In this document: piece after piece, positions 1 through 10,518 of the stretch
How positions within the stretch are numbered: position 1 is the first letter of the stretch
Layout of the letters: each line of letters opens with the position of its first letter
Assembly: GCA_015179125.1 (NCBI GenBank)
Contig: WHVA01000049.1
Coordinates: 186,001 to 250,000 of the forward strand
Reading direction: 5' to 3'
Length of the DNA: 64,000 bases
DNA from: Gautieria morchelliformis
Taxonomy: Eukaryota; Basidiomycota; Agaricomycetes; Gomphales; Gomphaceae
Notes under the pieces: generated by a model
What the model was told of the DNA's origin: nothing
What the model saw: the letters and a program-made list of their open reading frames with translations, nothing else
Databases searched by the model: none
Program-made: the position numbers and the translations under genes

Positions 1-1243
1 CGTGCGCTGCTGCAATCCATCGGGAGACTCAGAACATTGGAAACGTTGACCGTCTTCCGCATTATTGCCGATGAGGGTACATTCAGAGAAGCTCAGACAC
101 ATCATCCTGTGTTTGAGCTGCAGGACACACCCTTCCCGGCTTTGCGGCGACTCGCGGTTCGGTATATAGACTATACGACGGATCGAGTGCTTCAGGACGC
201 ATTGCATATCCTTGCCAGTGCGCCATCACTGCGAACCATTGTCTTTGAAGACAGCAGGTGGCTCCATCAGTTGCTTCCTCTTATTAACCCACAGCTTGTC
301 TCGCTCTGCGGTGACCTAACGTCCATAACCCCAGCTGCCTTTCTCCGATTCATAAAAGTGCATGCTGCTCTCCAGAATCTTACGGTATATTTTTCAGATG
401 TTGAGGCTCAATGCTCCTATCTGGGCATTGATCTTGATCCGGCTGACTTGCCTGATCTTCGGTCATTCAGTGGTCCATTCGCCCTCGCCCCCAAGGTCAT
501 CAGCAGCCGTCCACTTACAAAACTCGCATCTCCCTGTTTTATGCTATTTGATTCTGAACCTGTTACCTACTTACCGTGGGCGAGGGACGAATGGATGGTG
601 CTCGACATACATTTGGTACACGATGTTCCTGAAGTCTGGAGAGCCTTGAAACCCATAGGCGGAGGCATATCTCAGCTTTTTGTTTGCATCAGTAATAGAG
701 ATGATGCGGTCTTGTCACAAATCAGTTTGTGTTTTCCGAACCTGGTTCACCTGCACATTGAATTACCAGTGCGTCTTGCATACAGCTACCAATATGTTGT
801 TTGGCTGAGCCAGCCTTCCACAGAACGACTATAAGAGCGACCTCTCAGGTGTACTATCCCGGAACACACTCCTACATCTCAAGTCATTGAAATCCCTTGC
901 AATATACGGTATACCGGAAGATAATGGTGTTGCATACTTGATCTCACCGGGAGAGCAGCACCATTTTGTGCACGATATGTATCAGGCATGCTGTCCAACA
1001 CTGGAGAAGGTCGTATTTGGCCTGCTGATGGTATGGCACCTGCGTGCCTTCCCGACGAAAGCTGGGGAGTGTCATTGTGAGCTGGAACTGCTCTCACCGA
1101 GGACGATTCGTAGGAGGTTGCAGAGCCAGAACTTGGAACAACTGGTGTATGACTGGCAGGGCAGGCTCGCCCGTCTGTTGCGCGAGGCACCACCGGGACT
1201 ATCTGAAGTGGAAATTGGGAGAATAATCGAGCCTGAGTACTGA
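1..1243 (+). CDS. F-box/LRR-like protein, C-terminal part (5' truncated by window edge)
   Basis: The frame is open from base 1, so the start lies before the window. Exon 1 (1-768) ends at a good donor (gtgcgt, 769) and a 55-nt intron ends with cttccacag at 823. It has a plausible branch site (gctgag). Exon 2 (824-1243) continues in phase 0 to TGA, giving about 396 residues. Without the splice the frame stops at 834. Leucine-rich segments such as LPDLRSF, LRTIVFEDS and FPNLVHLHIEL recur at intervals, as in the LRR-like half of the expanded agaricomycete F-box families, whose members recruit targets to SCF ubiquitin ligases. No F-box is visible because the N-terminus is missing. The family assignment is by style of sequence, not by a diagnostic motif. 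A second F-box-type gene lies at 31466. Confidence 0.6.
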
Positions 1244-1698
1244 TCCATGATGGTTATTCTTGGCATTGATGCAAATAATTTTAGCATGCATGTGTTTGAG
1301 AGTTGGTCACAACTCAGTATTGTGTCCGTGATATATATAGCTGAATTTGTATGACATTACTACTTAAACCCAATGATTTACACATTGAAATACCATAATA
1401 ACTTGCTGAAATTTGATGATATGGGCTGGTGCTGAAATAAACTCATGGGTATGAACACTTTTCCACTGAAAACAATTCAGCGGATTTATCATGGAAACTC
1501 AGTATATAATGCACAGAACACAGTGATTTAGCCACTGAAATTTCAATGGTTGAAACTATAGGTTTTCAGTGGTTTCGCTACTGTATTTACAGGTTCTTAC
1601 AGCCGGTGTCTGCCTCATATCCGGTGTCTTAGGGCGCACGGACGCGAAGAGAACATGGGGTGCGGGAGGTTGGATATTAGTGAATGGATACATCTGAC
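1244..1698. other. 3' flank of the first gene; no gene seen
   Basis: AT-rich 3' flanking sequence without a coding frame. The only structure noticed is a set of short inverted motifs around CACTGAAA/TTTTCAGTG between about 1460 and 1580 (for example ccactgaaa near 1533 and ttttcagtgg near 1564). They may be terminal relics of an old element, but no duplication could be matched. Confidence 0.4.
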
Positions 1699-1701
1699 TT
1701 T

Positions 1702-2091
1702 CACTGCAGGCATATAAAATTTTTCTTGTCTGAAAAACTGTTCAAAAAACTGTAAAGATTTTCACAATATTTTTAGTGTTTTTTATGTAAAAAAAAACTA
1801 AAATAAAATTTTGTGCTTTTATTAGAATTTGTTGAGCAAGAAAATTGTAAAAAAAAATTCAGGGTTTTTTATGGGTTTCTTTGTGTTTTCACAAAGAAAC
1901 TTATAAAAAGACATAAAAAACCCTGCAAAAAACTGTAAACTTTTTTACAATTTTCTTGCTCAACAAATTCTAACAAAAACACAAAATTTTGTCAAAGTTT
2001 TTTTACATTAAAAACACTAAAAAAATTTGGAATATCTTTACAGTTTTTTGAGCAGTTTTTCAGCCCAGAAAAGTTTTATATGCCTCCAGTG
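1702..2091. mobile_element. CACTA-type foldback (MITE-like) element
   Basis: About 390 bp that is almost one long inverted repeat. The left arm starts CACTGCAGGCATATAAAA, the right arm ends in the complement of CACTGGAGGCATATAAAA, and the centre is a palindrome (gtttctttgtg/cacaaagaaac) near 1875-1900. It is flanked by TTT on both sides (1699-1701 and 2092-2094). A CACTR terminus plus a 3-bp duplication is the CACTA/CMC signature. No transposase frame is present, so it is non-autonomous. The arms are A/T-rich and have diverged by small indels. Confidence 0.7.
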
Positions 2092-2128
2092 TTTGTCTCT
2101 GATAACTTAGAGGGATGACGTGCGTGTA

Positions 2129-2417
2129 TGTAAGGACCCGGGCTAGCTTACTAATGCCGAGCCCTTACAGACTCCAACCAGCTAAAGATAGAACTAGAAA
2201 AACATATATAAGATCAGAACAAATTACCTGTAAATAATTTTTCGAGACTCTTAGTACCCACCTATCGAAGGTTGACTCAGACTGGTTATATCGAGTGTTA
2301 CACCCCTTAAGAACTCAGAAGGGCGAGGCGGCGGCGGCGGAGGTGCTCGTCCAGATGTGGTCGGTGGTTTCCACAGTCTGTCACAATACTTTGAGCTCCA
2401 ACACACACTTCCTTACA
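2129..2417 (+). repeat. 5' LTR of the outer gypsy element
   Basis: It begins TGTAAGGACCCGGGCTAG and ends ACTTCCTTACA. It differs from the 3' LTR by about nine substitutions, mostly C/T and G/A transitions, plus an extra GC-rich stretch of about 49 bp near 2318-2366 containing (gcg) repeats. Confidence 0.85.
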
Positions 2418-2520
2418 TTTTTTAACCTACTCACCGTCAACATCGAACTCGACATGGACTGATCACCCGCTGTTGAGTACTAAAATCCAAATTTTTTTTC
2501 TAACAACTTAAGACAGAGAT

Positions 2521-3268
2521 ATGGTGACTCGCTCTGGAAGAAGCTACGCTGAGCCTCACCACCACGCAATGGCACCATCGAACAGCGGAAACACTCAGCG
2601 GGACGTTGAAGAGTCTTCGAACGATCCCAGAATGACTGAGATTAGCCCTCTCACTTCGGTAAGTCGGTCTATCTCACCTGTACCCAACAACGTTGGAAGA
2701 GAGGGCGAGCCTGCAATGGCCATTTCTAGAATAGTCCTCGACTCGGTCGTCGACAGCTCGCTCCCTCTCGAGGTCGATGCTGGAGCAGCAAGCGGTGCTC
2801 ACGCCCCCGGCGTTGGAAGCACGCTCAGTCGCCCCTGCATAGCGGACGGAGCAGACAATATGTCCGAAAGGACCTCTACCTATCTGCTGCCAGGCATGAA
2901 TGACTATACATCCCCCACAGAGAGTGGCTTGGAGCCCGAGGGTAAGCACTCTCATGGTAAGGGCTCACCAACGAAAGCCAATAGCCTCAATGAATCGCTA
3001 TTCTTCCCTGGCTGGTTTTCCAATGACGAGTCAGCGATGGAAGAAACAGAGAAAGGAGAGGAATGCTCCTTATCGCCCAGGTGGTCTGACTACGATGGTT
3101 CAGAAGACCCTTTTGGGACGATCCCAGAGGGTTGGGCAAATGATCCTGCAAGGGGCAAATCGAGACGCCGCACAGCCCATAGACCAAGGTAGACGAGCTG
3201 GACGTGTACAAGATGTTCATGATGGGTATAATAGAGGACTTGGACTCAGAAACACTGCACAATATGAT
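2521..3268 (+). pseudogene. gag, N-terminal segment of the outer gypsy element
   Basis: It starts at an ATG 103 bp downstream of the 5' LTR with MVTRSGRSYA. Fungal Ty3/gypsy Gag proteins commonly start with an M-x-T-R-S-x-R motif. The first frame stops at 3192, but a second frame carries on as VDELDVYKMFMMGI up to the LINE target site, so one or two small indels are present. It continues after the LINE at 7646, where the frame reads ADLVENLSTEN. The segment is acidic and serine-rich with no globular domain visible. Confidence 0.6.
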
Positions 3269-4149
3269 AAGAAGACGGGCTTCAAGGTGTACACTGACAG
3301 GTCCGCCACAGATGGAGGAGTAGGAGCGGCGGCAATCCTATACAGGGGGGAGTTGAAAGGAAGGTGGTAAGACGGTACATGGGAACAACAGAAGAACATA
3401 CTGTCTTTGAGGCAGAGCTGTTGGGCGTGGCGATGGGGGCAAAACTGCTCTGATGGGAGCAGGCAGGGGACCACATGATAGGAGTTGACAATCAGGCTGC
3501 CAGCTTGACGACGAGAGAGGAAAGGGCGATTCCTGGCCAATACTGTATGGGAACTGCTGTGCAACCAGCATACTATATGATCTCAGATCAGGCTGTTCAA
3601 CCAGCCCTCAAATGTCTCTTTTCTGTAACTTTGTAGTCTGCATCAAAGGCCTTTAAAATAACCAATTATCGCCATCATAATAATGTCTACTATCCTCTTA
3701 AGGCCTATTCAAACATCCCTCTAATTATCTATGAATTTTGCCTATTTTTCCAAGGCTGTCTTCACTCAAACTCACTTATTTTTGTGCAGCAGAGTTGTGG
3801 ATACACATGTCCCCACAACTCTCAGCGCATGCTTTGCTGAACACATCTGCAAATTCGTGATATACTTCGGGAACATGTTTTTTAACGTTCTCAGAAAGCT
3901 CAGCAGAGCTTTCTCCCAATGTTGCTCCTCGGGCGAGGAGCTCAGGCGAGGCCAGATTGAGCTGAAACACTTGGGACCCTTCCAATCTAGACGCGCGCAT
4001 GAAAGTGGGTGCATTGATTAGGGAAACGAGCGGTGCTTGCAACTTCGGAGGTGAGTTCTGAGGCGAGGTCGAAGGCGGGGGCGAAGATGCCGTAGGCAAG
4101 GTCGAAGTCGTAGCCGAAGCTGAGCGGGCTGACGTCACCGTGGTCGCTG

Positions 4150-4557
4150 GAGTCATAGTTAGGTCGATGGTCTTGAAAGTAATACTGCCCAATACCCAGT
4201 CAATCGACGGATTGTAGCGGGTGAGCCAGTTGTGGCCAAGTACCACCGAGCAACTCGAGTCGAGCGAGGTTACGTAGAAGGTAACCCATTGTTGTTCGCC
4301 GGTCGGAAAGCAGATACAGAGGTCTAGAGCTTGGTAATGGTAGTGTTAGTACTACCGTCAAATAGTTTCAAGGGTATAGGAGAGACAGGATAAGCAGGCA
4401 TAGAGTACTTATGGACAAATCTGGATTTGATAAAACAATCTGAGGACCCGCAGTCAACTAATGCAACAAAAGCGACGTTGGGAAGCGAAGGCGAGGTTAG
4501 ATCTACATTAAGGGAATCTTTGGGCAATGAATGAGAAGCGGCACTGAGTCTGAGCAC
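4150..4557 (-). pseudogene. Aspartic protease region of the reverse-strand gypsy fragment
   Basis: ALVDCGSSDCFI is a Ty3-type retropepsin active-site region with the usual D-S/T-G replaced by D-C-G. After a stop near 4324 the frame resumes with MVLGHNWLTRYNPSIDW, the flap-to-C-terminal signature (LG..WL....P.IDW) that precedes RT in this family. An Ala/Thr/Ser/Pro-rich linker leads to the truncated RT start. It is inactive because of stops and truncation. Confidence 0.65.
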
Positions 4558-4607
4558 ATGGGTGAGGTTACCGCAATCCTCGGATCGTGTGGTTCTGAGG
4601 TTGCTAC

Positions 4608-5836
4608 CTATTTTTTCACCTCCATAATGGAGGCCGAAGTCCCCTCGTTGGGGGTCTTCGCTGCCCGACCTTTAGAACCGCTACCACTGGTAGACTTGTT
4701 CTTCGGGCAGTCCTTGACGATGTGGCCTTTGGTGCCGCAAAGTAGACAAAGGCCTTGGTCGACCCGACGTTGGCGTTCCTCGGGAAGTAGTTTGCCATCC
4801 TTCCCGAGCTTGCTCGATATGTCGGGCTGGCTCTTGTTGTTCAAAGAGTTGTTGTTGGAACCCTTGCCGTTGTTGTTAGTCTTGTTGCGGTTCTTATTGT
4901 TGTTGGAACCGCTGGAAGACTGGTTGTTGTTAGTGGTATTGCTGCTGGACTGATTAGTGGCGCGTGCAGGCTGGGAGCTACGACCATTGATCATGGCGTC
5001 ATTTTCCTTACACTCCCAGTAACGGCTGTCGCATTCCAGCACGAAGTTCCTAAGCTCAGCGAGGCTGCGGAATCGAGGGAAGTGAAGTAAGTCGTCCTTG
5101 ATTCGTTTGGCCAAGCCCTTGTAGGCGAAGTGTCAGAGGGCCGCGTCGTTCCACTGAGTCCGAGTTGAAGCTCGGGCGAAGTCGATAAAGAATCGCGTGG
5201 CCTTGTGGTGCTCTTTCATAACGATCTTCTTGAGGTCAATCTCGGCTTGGGCAGCGTTGTCGTATGGGCTGAAGTTGAGCTCGAGCTCGGCCTTGAAGCT
5301 GTCCCAGTCCTCAAGCCAATCTGGCTCCGGTTGACTTCGCCGAGGATCGCCGGCTCGAAATACTGTAGAGCTGAGCCGGACAGGTAAGAAATAGCATACT
5401 GCACCTTCAAGGCCCCAGTCTTGAACGCTGTGGGACGATCTCGGAAGTTGAGTACACATTGAAGGAAGAAGGTGAGAAGCTTGGCCTGGTCAGTACCGTC
5501 ATAACTATCCAGTTCCTTGACCTTGGCTCGTGCTTCGGACTCGCGAGGTTTCGTGAGTTTGATGAACACTTGACGCATAAGCTCGTTGTCCTCGAGGTCA
5601 CCGAGGTCCTCGGGTGGCAGGTTGGGGAGGACCCGATCATTGTCAGAACCTCCAGAGCCATCACCTGGATCACCTGAAGGGTCACCGGGGTCAGCCCTAC
5701 CTTTGCCTTTGTTACTAGGCTCGGCGGGGTCTGCGAGGGGTATCCCCGGGGACGGTGGTGAATCGTCGGGGGCTTCTGAGAAACGTCGTTGTTCTGATAT
5801 ACCCCGAAGGGTGCGAGAACGAGTTATCATGGACAT
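4608..5836 (-). pseudogene. gag of the reverse-strand gypsy fragment
   Basis: The likely start is the ATG at 5836 (MSMITRSRTLRG), 63 bp after the LTR. The order is a Pro/Gly/Asp-rich N-terminus, a capsid domain (LDSYDGTDQAKLLTFFLQC and PDWLEDWDSFKAELELNF), an Asn/Ser-rich linker and a CCHC zinc knuckle (CLLCGTKGHIVKDC, about 4700-4745). A frameshift near 5340-5350 and a stop near 5133 break the frame. Gag forms the cytoplasmic virus-like particle and its zinc knuckle binds the element RNA. The Asn-rich linker is coded by AAC/AAT runs and may be repeat-expanded. Confidence 0.65.
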
Positions 5837-6763
5837 AGTGAAGAAAAGGGATATGTAGGGTGTAAGCAGTCTGAAAATACTGTTACGATACGATCCGTTG
5901 TAAGGTTGACCGAGGTCAGGAGCGAAACCCGAGGTACGGTCCGAGGTTATGGGGCGAGGTTTGGATGGGGAAGTCGGAGAGGGACTAGGCTTCAGCTTAT
6001 GTGCTGCACCGACCCTACGCACGAGTCCCAACTTCGGAGGCAAACGAGTAAGAGGCGAGGTTTGGCTTAAGAGGCGAGGCTTAGAAACTAGCTAGGGATC
6101 GAAGTTATACGATAGTTGATTTTCAGACTGAGGAGTAGGAATGCATACAGGGGGGTTTATATACGGGGCGAGGGTATGAGTCAGGGGCGAACATTTAGTG
6201 GGAATCAGGGCGAGGTCAGGGCGAGGTAATATATGAATGATGCGTGATGGAGCGGAATCAGTAAATAAGGGGATACGGGCATGGGATCAAGGTCGGATAT
6301 GAGCTGTAGCTCGGGCTCGGGCTCAGGCACAGGATAAGAATCATATGTACTTGGGCACGAGTATCACAAGGCTCGGGCTCGGAAGAAAGTTATACCGGTA
6401 AGTAACCGGCCAAAGGCCGGGTTCTTACATGTGCGCTAGTAGATTATCAGGGCAGTCCATTTATAAACTCGCCTGCTAAGTACATTCCTTTATATTTTGG
6501 AATACGCTTGGACCCCAATAGTGTCCTTGAACCTACAGTCTTTTAGTTAATTGTTCAGTGCTGCTAAGAAACACATTGCCTTCCATCCGTATTAACTTGG
6601 ACTAGTTCTTACGTGGATTGCAACCAAGGTACAAATATTAAATTATTTCCAGAGTTGTGCTGCAGCATTGTTTAATATTCTTTGAGTCTCATAAACGACA
6701 CGTTCTGATAGATTGAAGTGTTAGCAATAACACCAAAGTCTTGAAGGGTTCCAAAACAAATAC

Positions 6764-7427
6764 CTCGTCAACGCAGTACATGAGCAAATAGAAGGCATAG
6801 GCACAGCAGAGTCACAATGAGGTGGGTGCTGGGACACAAAGGGGTAAAGGGAAACGTGAGAGCAGACGAGGAGGCAAAGAAAGCAGCGAACGGGGACTCT
6901 ACCAGCAATGTCGATGTACCGATCGCATGTTGAGGCAAGCTGCCAACCAGCAGAGCCACAGAGGTGCAACGACACCACAAGGCCCTTAAACAGCGAACAC
7001 ATGAAGCTTTCCTAAAGTCACCGAGAGCTCACAATGCACATAAGATCGACCCGTCGATACCGTCCCCAGCTTTCAGGAAGCTATGCAGGGGCCTGGCGCG
7101 CAGACACAGCTTGTTACTGGTGCAATTGCAGACAGGCCACATCCCGCTCAACAAACACCTATACAGGATAGGAAAGATTGACCCCCCCACCTGCAGAGCG
7201 TGCTTCAGCAGTGACGAGACAGTTTACCACTACCTTCTCCAGTGTCTGGAGTACAAAGAGCAAAGGCAACAACTGGAGTGGAAGCTTGGGAGAGACGCTA
7301 AGTTGATGTGCACCCTTCTCTCCAACACGAAAGCCATGATACCGCTTTTCCAATACATTAACACCACAGGGAGGTTCAGAGCCACATTCGGAGATGTAGT
7401 GATACCAGAGCGAGCCGGCCGGGAATG
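6764..7427 (+). pseudogene. LINE RNase H end and C-terminal zinc-finger segment
   Basis: It continues the RNase H split at 3543: LVNAVHEQIEGIGT, then GHKGVKGN and ADEEAKKAA. After a stop near 6930 comes a segment with CRACFSSDETVYHYLLQC (about 7195-7245), which resembles the C-x2-C...H-x-C motif at the C-terminus of Tad/CgT1-type LINE polyproteins. The frame ends at 7427, about 180 bp before the A-rich tail. At least one stop and one frameshift are present. Confidence 0.6.
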
Positions 7428-7645
7428 AGACATCGAGGGAAGGACCACATACAAACCCTGCTTCACGCAAGCACGGACCAGCTCAGGGTAATCAACCACT
7501 GAGCGCATGCAGAGATAGAGAGGAAAAGGGTGGTTAGATTACAAGTGACAAGAATTATGTATGCATCGTCTTACATAGGGCAATGCTCCAAAAGACAAAA
7601 TGGATATAAAAAAAAAAGAAAAAAAAAAAAAAAAGAAGATGGGCT

Positions 7646-8130
7646 GACCTCGTAGAAAACCTGTCCACTGAAAATTGAGATTCCTCTGTAACCTCAACTG
7701 ATAATATCACCTCGGAACCAACAACAACGTTGAAGAGGCAGCACAGATCGCATCTCATGGCAAAAGAGAAGGGGAAGTGGAGGGTGACATCGCTCCTCAA
7801 AGCAAGGCCTGAGGAATCGGGTGCGGATTACAATGTACTACCGGATGAGCAGGTTGCCTTGAACCTACACCACACTCTCAATGGCAACATGAGTGCATAT
7901 CCACAAGCAAGGGGTAACTTACATCACCCCAAGAGGACAACAGCGGTATTGCCTGGCGTTTACCAGCTGAGAAACATGAAGCCGGGCGAGACGGCTCAAC
8001 CAAGACTACCACACAGGTATCAGCCTCCTGCAACTGCGCAGATACCGCGGGATGGATATCTTGCAAAAACTCTGCTCAGTAAGAAATTCCCCCCCGCAGA
8101 CCTTGACATTGATTCAGACGAGTCTGAAAC
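7646..8130 (+). pseudogene. gag middle segment of the outer gypsy element
   Basis: It resumes the outer gag after the LINE (ADLVENLSTEN, stop, then a long open frame ending LDIDSDESET at 8130). The solo LTR at 8131-8614 splits it; across that insertion, with one GAAAC removed, the frame continues as a Thr/Ser-rich stretch followed by DSMARYKAKQKKQ. The segment is rich in basic residues and Pro/His and holds no recognisable domain. Confidence 0.5.
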
Positions 8131-8614
8131 TGTAAGGGCAACCCTAGCTGGTTGTGGAGACCACACTACCACACAACTGACAAGGGGAAATCCAAAGTAT
8201 GTATAAATGAACAGAGTATACAAGAGAGGGGATTCTCACTTGACAAGGGGAAATCCAAAGCAAAAAGTCTAAGGACCCCCGATGTCAGCGAGCCTGTATT
8301 ATACTACGCTCTACAGCCAGGGACAACACTTGGCACTCGCCATCAACCTTGCATCCCCCTGACCTCCCTGACCCTTTATCGATCCTTGATGTCACCTGTT
8401 ACGTGAGTCGCTTGACTTCCGACACTGTTCCGAGAGCGGAAGTCAGAAAGTGGAGTGGAATTGGCGAAGCGAACAGAACTGGTGGAAGTTCTTCCAGAAG
8501 CGGAATCATTTCCGAAAGCGGAAGCGGAGATGGAATCGGAACCGGAAGCGGAGTCGGAAATGGAGTCGGAACTTGGCATGGTGTCAGAACTGGAAAACAG
8601 GGTGTCCCCTGACA
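8131..8614. mobile_element. Solo LTR, family E (copy 1)
   Basis: It starts TGTAAGGGCAACCC, ends GGTGTCCCCTGACA and is flanked by GAAAC (8126-8130 and 8615-8619). It is clearly homologous over its whole length to 43958-44384, which has different flanks (CCACT). Copy 1 is about 57 bp longer because a segment beginning tgacaaggggaaatccaaag is duplicated with an offset of about 63 bp (8178 and 8241). The 3' half is a purine-rich stretch of imperfect repeats of the gcggaagcggagatggaatc type. Confidence 0.85.
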
Positions 8615-8619
8615 GAAAC

Positions 8620-9976
8620 TACATCCTCAAGTGACTCAATGGCAAGATACAAAGCTAAACAAAAGAAACAAGCTTACAAGGAAAATCAAACGTCGCGTCA
8701 AGAAAGCTTCGAGTGTAAAAATCTCAGAGCCGGATCCCTACAATGGCTCTGCTGACTTCAATGTGTTCAAACAATGGACCTTCGAGGTTAACAATTGGTT
8801 TGAAATGACTGACTTCCCTAAGAAATTCCATGTAAGACATATGAAAAAATTCATGAAAGGAAAAGTGGCAAAATATTCCATGACCTTCGTGGCTCCACAG
8901 GCTGACTCATATATGGTCGAGACACTAGGTAAAGAGCTGTTTGACTTCTGCTTCCCAACACAGTTCAGACAGCAGATGCGCACCAAATTCTATGAGGCTT
9001 CCCAAGGAAAGAAGTCTATCCACGAGTTCATATGGAACCTACGCTCCCTAGTGAGGAGATTACCCGATATAATGGAGTTCCACCTCATCCAGCAGCTATG
9101 GAACGGAGCAAACAGCTACCTCAGATTAGAATGGACAAAGCTGGAATGTCTGATGAATACACAGACCTTGTAACCCTGGAAGAAGCTGCCGAGAGGTTTG
9201 AACAATCTGAACACCTGAGACTGTATGAGGAGCACAGGAGCTCACTGCACCCCAAAGAAGACTCCAAAAACACGCTGAGGAAACGGGACAACTATCCACG
9301 CCTGGACTCTGGAAGTCACCAAACAAAAGAAGCAAGGTCGTGAACAGTGAGGAGCCCGCAAAACTACAAACCGTTTAGCGCGAGGGGTCAAGACTGGGCG
9401 GCATCCCCAAGTCGTAACAAGGCTGGGCCCCGACCTAGGCAAAGCCCACGACCCTCGAGATCGTCGCCACGGCTAACTGATGAAATGAGGGATGATCTCA
9501 GGGAAAAAGGACTTTTCTTCCTTTGCAGGCAGCAAGGTCATCTCTCGTGGGACTGCCCTGAGAAAACAACTGTGCCTAGGACAAGGGACGGTAGACCGCC
9601 CGGGGTACAAGCCGCAATGGTAAACATGGGCCGAAACCTCTCGGACCTTAATAAGCTAGCAAAAGAGAACATCGAACTTCAGCTAAACATGATCAGGGAT
9701 ACAAGGGAAGAAAACCCTACCGGTGGTGCTTGGCACCAGCCACAGAGTGTCTGGGATGAACTAGCTGACAGGCTCTCATCTAGAGTATCATTAGCAAACT
9801 GCGAAATGCCCACACATGTATCAATGACTGGGAGATATACCATAATTCCAGTAACCACTCACTCGGTGCTCATTAACGACCGCATGTTCAACATGCAGTA
9901 CGTCATAAATAGTTCTCAAATTTTAGACAACCACTTTGACTGTGTGCAGTGGTTAGAATTCAAAAACATCAGATGA
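8620..9976 (+). pseudogene. gag capsid and zinc knuckle of the outer gypsy element
   Basis: The capsid-type domain starts at about 8695 (SEPDPYNGSADFNVFKQW, YEASQGKKSIHEFIWNLR). A frameshift near 9060-9150 moves it to a frame reading DEYTDLVTLEEAAERFE, and another near 9345 leads to a CCHC-like zinc knuckle (CRQQGHLSWDC, about 9525-9560). The tail (NFDC-like, VQWLEFKNIR) ends at 9976, 42 bp before the Copia insertion. The order capsid, linker, knuckle is standard Ty3/gypsy. At least two indels make it non-functional. Confidence 0.7.
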
Positions 9977-10018
9977 CAAGCAGAAATTCCGCCGTACCTA
10001 CTTCATTACTCAGGAAAC

Positions 10019-10504
10019 TGTTGGGTGCATTTATGCTCCTGCACCAAAATCAAGCATAATATGTTCGATTTACTGTATGGTGTTCCAATTCTTTCTCACA
10101 TTGTTCTTGTACCATGCATCTATTTCTCTGATTATTTTCGAAATTTTCCAGTCACTCCTTATCTCTCCATTTCATTCTGTTATTCCTATTTTCACAGGCA
10201 GCTGCACCCAGCGGAGTTTGAAATGACTTCGACGCGCGAGCCCTTGGGCGCTAAAGGGCCGGGTGCACGTATGTGCCTTCTGAGACAGGATAGTGCTCCT
10301 CTCAGTGACAATAAATTCACTGAGAGAGGCGAGTAGTATTCTTTATATTTACATAGCATGTTGACTGAAAATCATGTAGTGTATTTGATTCTAGGTATTG
10401 TATCAATATAACAGTGACAATAAATTCACTGAGAGAGTGTGTTTGATTCTAGCTTTCTAAGAACTCTACCGAACCTTCCCTGCCATAGCCCCTAGTTGCT
10501 AACA
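10019..10504 (+). repeat. 5' LTR of the Copia element
   Basis: 486 bp, TG...CA. Near the 3' end an internal direct repeat (acagtgacaataaattcactgagagag) occurs twice, about 110 bp apart. The short inverted motif ctcagtg...cactgag forms a small hairpin in each copy, a possible polyadenylation or termination structure. Confidence 0.9.
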
Positions 10505-10518
10505 AGGGTTATGGGCCC
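10505..10518 (+). promoter_or_regulatory. Copia primer binding site, complementary to the initiator tRNA-Met anticodon arm
   Basis: Directly after the 5' LTR the sequence reads agggttatgggccc. From general knowledge of eukaryotic initiator tRNA-Met (anticodon loop CUCAUAA within a GC-rich stem), this is the complement of the anticodon stem-loop with one mismatch, not of the 3' acceptor end. Half-tRNA priming of this kind is known from Drosophila copia and yeast Ty5. The gag-pol ATG (10511) lies inside this site. The host tRNA itself is not in the window. Confidence 0.6.

Larger units (their letters stand above)
3830..6429 (-). mobile_element. Reverse-strand Ty3/gypsy fragment: 5' LTR, gag and protease
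   Basis: On the minus strand an LTR-like block (6429 down to about 5899) starts TGTAAGAACCCGGCC and ends AACCTTACA. It is followed by gag, a protease (VALVDCGSSDCFI, about 4450) and the first residues of the reverse-transcriptase region (YHEFADVFSKA, about 3840). The match then stops abruptly near 3830, so everything from RT to the 3' LTR is missing. A weak TGTGC pair (3783-3787 and 6430-6434) could be its duplication, but the left side is not a proper LTR end. It differs from the outer element in gag, so it is a separate family. Confidence 0.7.
3544..6758. mobile_element. LTR insertion inside the LINE, itself carrying a gypsy fragment
   Basis: The insert begins TGTATGGGAACTGCTGTG and ends CCAAAACA (a TG...CA pattern). 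It is flanked by AATAC on both sides (3539-3543 and 6759-6763). Taking it out with one copy of AATAC restores the LINE RNase H frame. The outer parts (3544 to about 3830, and 6430-6758) hold no coding sequence, so this looks like a solo LTR of about 0.6 kb into which the reverse-strand gypsy fragment was placed. No second copy of this LTR was seen in the window. Confidence 0.65.
3282..7632 (+). mobile_element. 5'-truncated LINE (non-LTR retrotransposon), interrupted by an LTR insertion
   Basis: It is bounded by a 13-bp duplication with one mismatch, AAGAAGACGGGCT (3269-3281) and AAGAAGATGGGCT (7633-7645). The right end is an A-rich tail (7607-7632), which gives the strand. Only the C-terminal part of the polyprotein is left: an RNase H domain (KVYTDRSATDGGVGAAAILY from 3283; AELLGVAMGAKLL; GHKGVKGN; ADEEAKKAA) and a 3'-terminal zinc-finger-like segment. 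The start within the RNase H domain shows 5' truncation, typical of target-primed reverse transcription. RNase H is split by the LTR insertion at 3544-6758; across the junction the frame continues AIPGQY then LVNAVHEQ. Confidence 0.8.
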
